From Ruminococcaceae bacterium UBA5891 (GTDB taxonomy: Bacteria; Bacillota; Clostridia; Oscillospirales; Acutalibacteraceae): 64,000 nucleotides of DNA. Each line of letters begins with the position of its first letter. The stretch's first letter is position 1. The notes under the pieces were generated by a model that was not told where the DNA came from, made no database searches, and saw nothing but the letters and a program-made list of their open reading frames with translations. Below, one piece after another: positions 57,988 through 64,000 of this stretch. The position numbers were made by a program, and so were the translations under genes. The stretch is taken from contig DJET01000054.1 of NCBI GenBank assembly GCA_002431945.1, positions 1-64,000 of the forward strand, written 5' to 3'.

Positions 57988-60105
57988 ATGAAAAAAAGAT
58001 TTATAAGAGCATTATGCTTTTTCTTTGTGCTTATGACAGCTTTTCAGCTTACTGCCGCTGCTTCAACAAACGATATACCGTATGACAGTTATACATATTG
58101 GTACAATTATTCCGGTAAGGGCAGAACACCGGTTTACAGTAAGCCGATTTACTCGGTTTCATCGGTTATTGACGCAAGCTCGCTTTCTTTAAAAAATGCG
58201 TTCGGCAAGATAACCGATGTAACGGTCGGAAAAGACGGTTGCATTTATATTTTGGACGGCGGTGCGTCGCAGTTGGTGGCGCTTAATCCCAATAATACAG
58301 TTAAATTTATTGTAAAATCTGTTTTGAAAAACGGGACTGAAATTGATTTTACAGGTGCGTTAGGCATTTATTGCGACGATAAAAATATATATGTTTGCAA
58401 TACAGAAAAGGGCTCCGTTGAAATATTAAGTCTTGATGGGGCGTATACCGATGAAATTAAATGCCCCGACTCAAAGCTGGTACCGGACGACTTTAAGTAC
58501 AGACCTATCAAGCTTGAAAAGGATTTAAAGGGTAATTATTATGTCCTTTGCGATGGCTCGTACTACGGCGCATTGCTTTTTTCGGAGAAAAGAGAGTTTT
58601 TGGGCTTTTATGGTTCAAACGATGTTAAGCAAACTGTGTTGCAGACTGTTGAAAAATTATGGAATAAACTTTTTATGACCGATGAAAAGCGCAGCGGCAA
58701 GGCAACGGCGCTGCCGTATCAGTTCATTGATTTATGCTCGCCTGACGGTATATTTATTTATACCTGCACCGGTAAAACCGAAAAAGCCATAAAGTCAGGG
58801 CAGATTCGCAAGCTTAATCCTGCCGGAGATGATGTTTTAAACGCCGGTGGCGTGGATTTTACCGATTCCGGCGACGGCTCGATTTCGCTTGATGGCAGAA
58901 CGCAGGATCTCGTATCGGTTGCTGCCGATAATAATGGATTTATTTACACTGTTGATTCGGCTTTCGGGCATATTTTTATTTACGATAAAAATGCAAATAC
59001 GGTGGGTGTTTTCGGTTGCGGCACCGGCGAGGGAACTCAAGCGGGAAGTTTTAAACTGCCCTGCGCCATATCGGTTTATAATGACAAATTATTTGTGGCT
59101 GACAGCAATCAGAATGCCATCACGGTATTTACTCTTACCGAGTACGGCAAGAATCTTTTAAAGGCACAAAGTATAACCCTTTCCGGCAAATATGAGGACG
59201 CAAAGCCGTATTGGGATGAGGTTATTAAAAACGACCAAAGCTGCCAATTGGCATATGCAGGACTGGCCCGTTATTACTATTCGGTGAAGGATTATAAAAA
59301 AGCGCTTGATTATGCTAAAACGGGGTTTGACCGTGATACATATTCTTTGGCATTTGAAAAACTCCGCAACGAATTTATCAGAAATAATTTCACGCCTATT
59401 ATTTTAATTTTTATTGCGGTTGTTGCTGCGATAATAGCAATAGCAATTATAAAAAAGAAGAAAAACTTCGTTTTTATAAAGAATAAAATTGTAAGATTTG
59501 CAGTCGGCACAATGCTGCACCCGGTTGATAATTTCAAGGATGTAAAGCAGAAAAATATGGGATCTGTTCTGATTTCAACCGTGCTTATGCTGCTGTTTTA
59601 TATAAGCTCGGTTATGAAAACCACAAACGGCGGATTTTCATATGTATACTTCGATTCATCCTCATTTAACGCGGCGTTTGTTTTTCTGCAAACGGTGGGA
59701 CTTGTGCTTGTTTGGACTGCCGTAAACTGGGCGGTTTGTACGCTGGCGGATGGTAAGGGAACTTTAAAGCAGATATATATTGTTACAAATTACAGCCTGC
59801 TGCCGCTTATAATATCTAATTTCCTTTATGTTATTCTTACTAATGTATTGGTAACAAGCGAGCTTGACTTCCTGAATGTTTTTATGACCGTAATGCTTTT
59901 GTATACCGCAATAATGCTTTTGCTCGGTCTTATTGAGATTCACGATATTTCGTTTTCAAGGGCGATAATAACCGTAATACTTTCAATAATCGGAATATTG
60001 TTGATAGTATTCATTATCGCGTTGCTTATTATTCTTATTCAGCAAACCTACGGTTTCTTATCGACAATAGTTATTGAACTGTTCAACAATATCAAAGGAT
60101 TGTGA
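57988..60105 (+). CDS. NHL-propeller / TPR / Yip1-domain membrane protein
   Basis: The 705-residue product has a signal peptide (about 1-26), an extracellular NHL-like propeller (about 40-390, with FGKITDVTVGKDGCIYILDG and FKLPCAISVYNDKLFVADSN), then two TPR-like repeats (about 390-455). One membrane helix (about 470-490) leads to a C-terminal Yip1-type domain with about five membrane helices. It lies inside the ABC transporter operon, 13 bp after a permease. Role not known; a sugar sensor or transporter partner is possible. Confidence 0.8.
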   Translation: MKKRFIRALCFFFVLMTAFQLTAAASTNDIPYDSYTYWYNYSGKGRTPVYSKPIYSVSSVIDASSLSLKNAFGKITDVTVGKDGCIYILDGGASQLVALNPNNTVKFIVKSVLKNGTEIDFTGALGIYCDDKNIYVCNTEKGSVEILSLDGAYTDEIKCPDSKLVPDDFKYRPIKLEKDLKGNYYVLCDGSYYGALLFSEKREFLGFYGSNDVKQTVLQTVEKLWNKLFMTDEKRSGKATALPYQFIDLCSPDGIFIYTCTGKTEKAIKSGQIRKLNPAGDDVLNAGGVDFTDSGDGSISLDGRTQDLVSVAADNNGFIYTVDSAFGHIFIYDKNANTVGVFGCGTGEGTQAGSFKLPCAISVYNDKLFVADSNQNAITVFTLTEYGKNLLKAQSITLSGKYEDAKPYWDEVIKNDQSCQLAYAGLARYYYSVKDYKKALDYAKTGFDRDTYSLAFEKLRNEFIRNNFTPIILIFIAVVAAIIAIAIIKKKKNFVFIKNKIVRFAVGTMLHPVDNFKDVKQKNMGSVLISTVLMLLFYISSVMKTTNGGFSYVYFDSSSFNAAFVFLQTVGLVLVWTAVNWAVCTLADGKGTLKQIYIVTNYSLLPLIISNFLYVILTNVLVTSELDFLNVFMTVMLLYTAIMLLLGLIEIHDISFSRAIITVILSIIGILLIVFIIALLIILIQQTYGFLSTIVIELFNNIKGL

Positions 60106-62327
60106 GAAGTGTGAAATCAATTGCAAAAAGAGGCTTGGCGCTTTTGTCTGCTGCAACATTGCTTATTTGTTGCGGATGCAAGGCTTCAAAAAAGCAGACA
60201 GCGAAAGAGCTTACCGGAGAATTTAATAGCTTTAAAAGCGGTGTCGTAGCTGAGAACTCGAAATTTTCCTTAATGTACGATACATCAAAAAAGACTGTAA
60301 GCCTTTTGGAAAAGACGAGTAATACTCTTTGGTCAACATCGGCTGACGAGGCATATGCCGACGAATTTGACGATGGCGGAACACTGCTCACAAAAAATCC
60401 GAAGGTTTTATCACCGGTTTGGGTCAATTATTCGGAAAACGAATCCGGAAGTGTAAAAAGTGCAATAGCTTATTCGGCGTCGCTTAATAAAAAGACGGTT
60501 AATTTTGAAAAAACGGAAAACGGAATAGAAATTTCCTATTATTTTCAAAAAGAGGGCTTTATGGTTCCTGTTAAGTACGAGCTGTGCGAATGGGGACTGA
60601 GAGTTTCTGTGGATCGTGAAAAAATTATTGAAACCGAAAATAAGATTGTTTCCGTTACACTTGCTCCGTTTATGTGCGGCATAAAAAATAACGATGCAAA
60701 TTCATATTTGTTTTTCCCGTCCGGCAGCGGCAGCGTAATTGAGCCTGCAAAGGTTAAAACGGAAAATGAAATCAGCATATCCGAGCCGGTATACGGTGAG
60801 GATATGACCGTTGCGGTTCTTGAAAGAAAAACAGAAACCGCAAATGTTTCCTTACCGGTATTCGGTGTAAAAAAAGGTAACGGTGCATTGCTCGGTATAA
60901 TTGAAAACGGGGCGGAAACTGCGGTTATAAACGCCACTGTCGGTTCTGAAACATACCGCTATTCATCGGTATATCCCGAATTTGCAGTGCGCGGAAAGCA
61001 GGATGTAATAACAAAATATGTCGGCACGAACACAAAATATAAAAACCCGATTTATACAGATGATATAATATCCGGCAGCTTTTCTGTCATATTCACCCCG
61101 GTAAGCAATGCGTCATATTACGGTATGGCAGAAACTTACAGGGAATATCTGAAAAGTGCATATGAGCTGAAATCGGAAAGCTGTAATTTGCTTAATCTTG
61201 AAATTATCGGGGGAATAGTAACAAAACAGTATATACTCGGTATACCGAGAAACAAGGTGTTACCGACCGCAACATTTAAACAGGCGGAAAGCATTATCAA
61301 CGAAACTGTGGATGCCACGGGAACAAAATTGAATGCTTGCCTTATGGGATACGGTAACGACGCGTACAGCATAGGAAAGCTTGCGGGCGGATTTTCCGTA
61401 TCAAATAGTCTCGGAAATAAAAAACAGCTAAAAGCTTTGGTTGAAAATGAAAACAGCAATTTGTATTTCAATTTTGATATTTTAAGATTTAATAAGGGCA
61501 GCAACGGTTTTAATACGATGTTCGACTCTGCAAAGGGTGCAAACGGTTACAGAAATTCCGTTTACAATCTGCAAAAGAATTTCCGAACAAATAATATTTC
61601 TGACGGCGCATATTATTTTATTTCACGCACACAGCTTGATAAGGTCAACAAAAAGCTTAATAAATCAGTTTCCGATTTGGGACTTGACGGCGTGAGCTTT
61701 GATACTTTGTCGAATTACACTTATTCCGATTACAGCGATAAAGCGTATTATGCAAAATCAAATTCCGATTCGCAATTCTCGGAAATTATTTCTTCTTATA
61801 AAAAATCCGGGAAGAATATCGCAACACATAATGCCAATATTTTTGCAGCAGTTTTGTCGGATCATATTTATGACGCGCCCACAAAATCGTCCGGTTATCA
61901 GGTGTTTTCCTATGATGTTCCTTTTTATGAGATTGTTTTGAAGGGATATACCTCAATGTCGGGCGAACCTGTGAATCTTTCGGATGATTGCAAAAAGTCG
62001 GTGCTACATGCTGCCGAAACAGGAATAGGACTTACATATACGGTTATAAAGGATTACAGCCCGGATCTGATTGTATCAAGCGAGCCTGTTTTCTATAACT
62101 CAGCCTTTGATTATATAAAGCAGGATATGTTTGACACGGTTGATTCATATAAGAAATATTTTGAAAAGGTTTCGGGTGCCGAGGTTAACGGGCATACCGT
62201 TACCGAGGACGGATTGAGAATTGTAAGCTTTAATAACGGAATACACGCCTATGTGAATTATACCGACAAGGATTTGTCCTACGGAGATATTGTTGTTAAA
62301 GCAAACAGCTTTGAATGGAGGGAATAG
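60102..62327 (+). CDS. DUF5696-type lipoprotein
   Basis: About 741 residues from GTG 60,102 (GTG 60,111 is also possible). The signal peptide ends with LLICCGCKAS, giving a lipoprotein anchor. A beta-sandwich N-terminal half (FSLMYDTSKKTVSLLEKTSN) is followed by a barrel-like half (LGLDGVSFDTLSNYTYSDYS, then KKSGKNIATHNANIF). The arrangement is like an exported, possibly glycosidase-related protein of the DUF5696 family. It might bind or trim the glycan at the cell surface. It overlaps the previous gene by four bases. Confidence 0.75.
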   Translation: MRSVKSIAKRGLALLSAATLLICCGCKASKKQTAKELTGEFNSFKSGVVAENSKFSLMYDTSKKTVSLLEKTSNTLWSTSADEAYADEFDDGGTLLTKNPKVLSPVWVNYSENESGSVKSAIAYSASLNKKTVNFEKTENGIEISYYFQKEGFMVPVKYELCEWGLRVSVDREKIIETENKIVSVTLAPFMCGIKNNDANSYLFFPSGSGSVIEPAKVKTENEISISEPVYGEDMTVAVLERKTETANVSLPVFGVKKGNGALLGIIENGAETAVINATVGSETYRYSSVYPEFAVRGKQDVITKYVGTNTKYKNPIYTDDIISGSFSVIFTPVSNASYYGMAETYREYLKSAYELKSESCNLLNLEIIGGIVTKQYILGIPRNKVLPTATFKQAESIINETVDATGTKLNACLMGYGNDAYSIGKLAGGFSVSNSLGNKKQLKALVENENSNLYFNFDILRFNKGSNGFNTMFDSAKGANGYRNSVYNLQKNFRTNNISDGAYYFISRTQLDKVNKKLNKSVSDLGLDGVSFDTLSNYTYSDYSDKAYYAKSNSDSQFSEIISSYKKSGKNIATHNANIFAAVLSDHIYDAPTKSSGYQVFSYDVPFYEIVLKGYTSMSGEPVNLSDDCKKSVLHAAETGIGLTYTVIKDYSPDLIVSSEPVFYNSAFDYIKQDMFDTVDSYKKYFEKVSGAEVNGHTVTEDGLRIVSFNNGIHAYVNYTDKDLSYGDIVVKANSFEWRE

Positions 62328-62328
62328 G

Positions 62329-63216
62329 ATGAAGAAAAAAAGCGTTGAGGCAAAAAAGGCGAGAAACGGCTATCTTTTTCTGCTGCCGTGGACGATAGGC
62401 TTGCTTTTGTTTGTCATTATTCCTATTTTTAAGTCAATTATCTTTTCATTCAGTAAAGTGACAATTTCCGCATCGGGTGTTTCAACCAAATTTGTTTGGC
62501 TTGATAATTTCAGGCAGATTATCAAGGTTGATCCGAGTTATATGACAAATTTGCTGAAGTCCTTATCCACACTTGCATATTCGCTGCCTATAATTACGGT
62601 GTTAAGCCTGATATTTGCATTGGTTCTTAATACAAAATTTAAAGGGCGCTTATTTTTCAGAACTCTTTATTTTGCACCGGTTGTTATAGCGTCCGGAGTT
62701 GTTTTGGAACTGTTGTTTCAGGCAGTCGGCGGAAATGTTTCGGAAGCGGGCGTTTCAAGCGATGTCTCGGCAGGTCTTATAGATGTGGCAGAGATAATGC
62801 AGTGGGTAAACTTACCCTCATCTTTTTCAAATTATATTTCTTCGGGTATTGAGAATATATTTACTCTTGTTTGGAGCAGCGGCATACAAATTGTACTGTT
62901 TATTGCAGGAATGCAGTCAATACCGGACAGTATGTATGAGGTTTCAAAGGTTGAGGGAGCTACAAAATGGGAAGAATTTTGGTTTATAACAATCCCAATG
63001 CTTTCGCGTGTCATTATATTGGTGGTAGTGTTCACAATAGTTGAGATATTGACATCTAAAACCAACGCGGTTATGGATTATGCCTACAACATTATGTCGA
63101 ATCAGTATTACGATACTTCATCGGCAATGATTTGGCTCTACTTCCTCATAGTATCCGCAATTCTGGGCTTGTTGCTGTTAATTTACAATAAAGCATTTCT
63201 AAAAAGGTGGGAGTGA
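62329..63216 (+). CDS. ABC sugar permease (MalF-like), second set
   Basis: This 295-residue permease has six membrane segments and the EAA-type loop EVSKVEGATKWEEFWFITIP, in which the first Ala is changed. An insert of about 30 residues after the third helix (AVGGNVSEAGVSSDVSAGLI) is typical of the group found with DUF5696 proteins. ATG 62,329 follows GGAGGGAATAGG; it lies one base after the previous stop. Confidence 0.92.
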   Translation: MKKKSVEAKKARNGYLFLLPWTIGLLLFVIIPIFKSIIFSFSKVTISASGVSTKFVWLDNFRQIIKVDPSYMTNLLKSLSTLAYSLPIITVLSLIFALVLNTKFKGRLFFRTLYFAPVVIASGVVLELLFQAVGGNVSEAGVSSDVSAGLIDVAEIMQWVNLPSSFSNYISSGIENIFTLVWSSGIQIVLFIAGMQSIPDSMYEVSKVEGATKWEEFWFITIPMLSRVIILVVVFTIVEILTSKTNAVMDYAYNIMSNQYYDTSSAMIWLYFLIVSAILGLLLLIYNKAFLKRWE

Positions 63217-63221
63217 AAAAT

Positions 63222-64000
63222 ATGAATAATGTTATAAGCTCCGTAAAAGCCGATAAATTATCTGTTTATAAGACAAAGCAAAAAATCAAAAAAGCTCTTA
63301 ATCTGATACTGAAATATGTATTCTTGCTTGCATTCGGTTACCTTATTCTTTATCCGCTTTTTTATATGATAAGTGTTTCGTTCAGAAGTGCCGAAACATT
63401 CTTTGATCCCTCAATAACTTGGATAACATTTAATCTTACGGATGAGTTTGCAAAAACTGCGCTGGATGTGCTGTCTTACGGTAAAACGCTGTGGAACACA
63501 ATCAGCTACGAAGTGGTTTCAGCATTGCTTGAGGTTATTTCCTGCTCTGTTGCCGCCTACGGTCTTGCAAGATTCGACTTTAAGGGCAAAAAAATCTATG
63601 AGGCTATGCTGTTCATAACTATTCTTGTCCCGGTTCAAATAACGGTGCTTCCGCAAATGGTTAATTACGCCCATTTTGATATATTGGGTATTCTCGGACT
63701 TTTCCACAAGCTTACCGGTATTGATTTAAGACCGAACCTGCTTGATACGCATCTTGCGTTTTGGCTGCCGTCTATTTGCGGCGTAGGACTTCGCTCAGGT
63801 ATTTTAATTTATATTTACCGTCAGTTCTTTAAGGGCTTGCCTAAAGAGCTTGAAGAAGCCGCCGCTATTGACGGTGCAAACAGCTTGACAACATACATAA
63901 GGGTTGCGGTACCGTCTTCTGGCGTTGTAATATTCACAGTTTTAATATTTTCACTTATATGGCATTGGAATGATTATTATTTATCCGCAACTTATCTTAC
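63222..64000 (+). CDS. ABC sugar permease (MalG-like), second set, partial
   Basis: The frame starts at ATG 63,222 after AGGTGGGAG and runs past the window end (about 260 residues seen). It has membrane segments and the EAA loop EAAAIDGANSLTTYIRVAVP. It pairs with the previous permease. No substrate-binding gene of this set is seen before the window ends. Confidence 0.93.
   Translation, partial: MNNVISSVKADKLSVYKTKQKIKKALNLILKYVFLLAFGYLILYPLFYMISVSFRSAETFFDPSITWITFNLTDEFAKTALDVLSYGKTLWNTISYEVVSALLEVISCSVAAYGLARFDFKGKKIYEAMLFITILVPVQITVLPQMVNYAHFDILGILGLFHKLTGIDLRPNLLDTHLAFWLPSICGVGLRSGILIYIYRQFFKGLPKELEEAAAIDGANSLTTYIRVAVPSSGVVIFTVLIFSLIWHWNDYYLSATYL

Overview
The window looks like low-to-mid-GC Clostridia DNA, probably an anaerobic gut-type Oscillospirales/Eubacteriales relative. 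This is inferred from the AT-rich codon use, the strong GGAGG ribosome binding sites, the consensus sigma-A promoters and the gene families present. No rRNA, tRNA or other taxonomic marker is present, so the genus cannot be stated.

Region 1 (about 1-38,340) is accessory DNA with the gene content of a large conjugative element (an integrative conjugative element or a plasmid). A partial AAA ATPase gene lies on the minus strand at the left edge. It is followed by a plus-strand block (790-7177) holding a VirD4/TraG coupling protein, a RepA_N-type replication initiator that carries 23-bp iterons inside its own coding sequence, and an S1-domain protein. A second operon (7509-17,993) starts at a perfect consensus promoter. 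It encodes a large DEXH helicase, a run of small unknown proteins, a DnaN-like sliding clamp, a MoxR-type AAA ATPase, an SSB and a VWA protein. A third operon (23,974-38,290) encodes a PRTRC-like ubiquitin-type set (a JAMM-peptidase protein with a possible ubiquitin-like segment, an E1/ThiF protein and an E2-like protein). It also encodes a radical SAM protein, a DNA methyltransferase, a sigma-like protein, a Rad52-like annealing protein, an SbcC-like ATPase, a primase and a DpnD/PcfM-like protein. It ends at a strong terminator. No relaxase, integrase or complete VirB4 gene is in view, so only part of the element is seen.

Operons 2 and 3 begin with near-identical cassettes at 7255-7473 and 23,717-23,935. 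Each has a TTGACA-17-TATAAT promoter, two direct repeats flanking a hairpin, and two tandem terminator hairpins. The second terminator stem differs between the copies in a base-pair-preserving way. This looks like a shared RNA-level switch for the element.

Between operons 2 and 3 (about 18,000-23,700) lies a minus-strand cargo region. It has three different ATPase plus PD-(D/E)XK-like genes, a decayed IS200/IS605 transposase, three copies of one terminator, two arrays of four 23-bp-spaced repeats, and a candidate ~87-nt small RNA with its own perfect promoter.

Region 2 (38,582-64,000) is a carbohydrate-use locus. Two AraC-type regulators on the minus strand face a long plus-strand series: an FAD oxidoreductase, a clan GH-D (GH36/27-like) glycosidase, an (alpha/alpha)6 glycosidase, a GH130 phosphorylase, a solute-binding lipoprotein, two DUF6259-type glycosidases, a cupin, an SGNH esterase, a 926-residue solute-binding protein with N-terminal carbohydrate-binding-like domains, two pairs of ABC permeases, an NHL/TPR/Yip1 membrane protein and a DUF5696-type lipoprotein. 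Together they suggest import and breakdown of a substituted, perhaps acetylated, mannose/galactose-containing glycan; this substrate is an inference.
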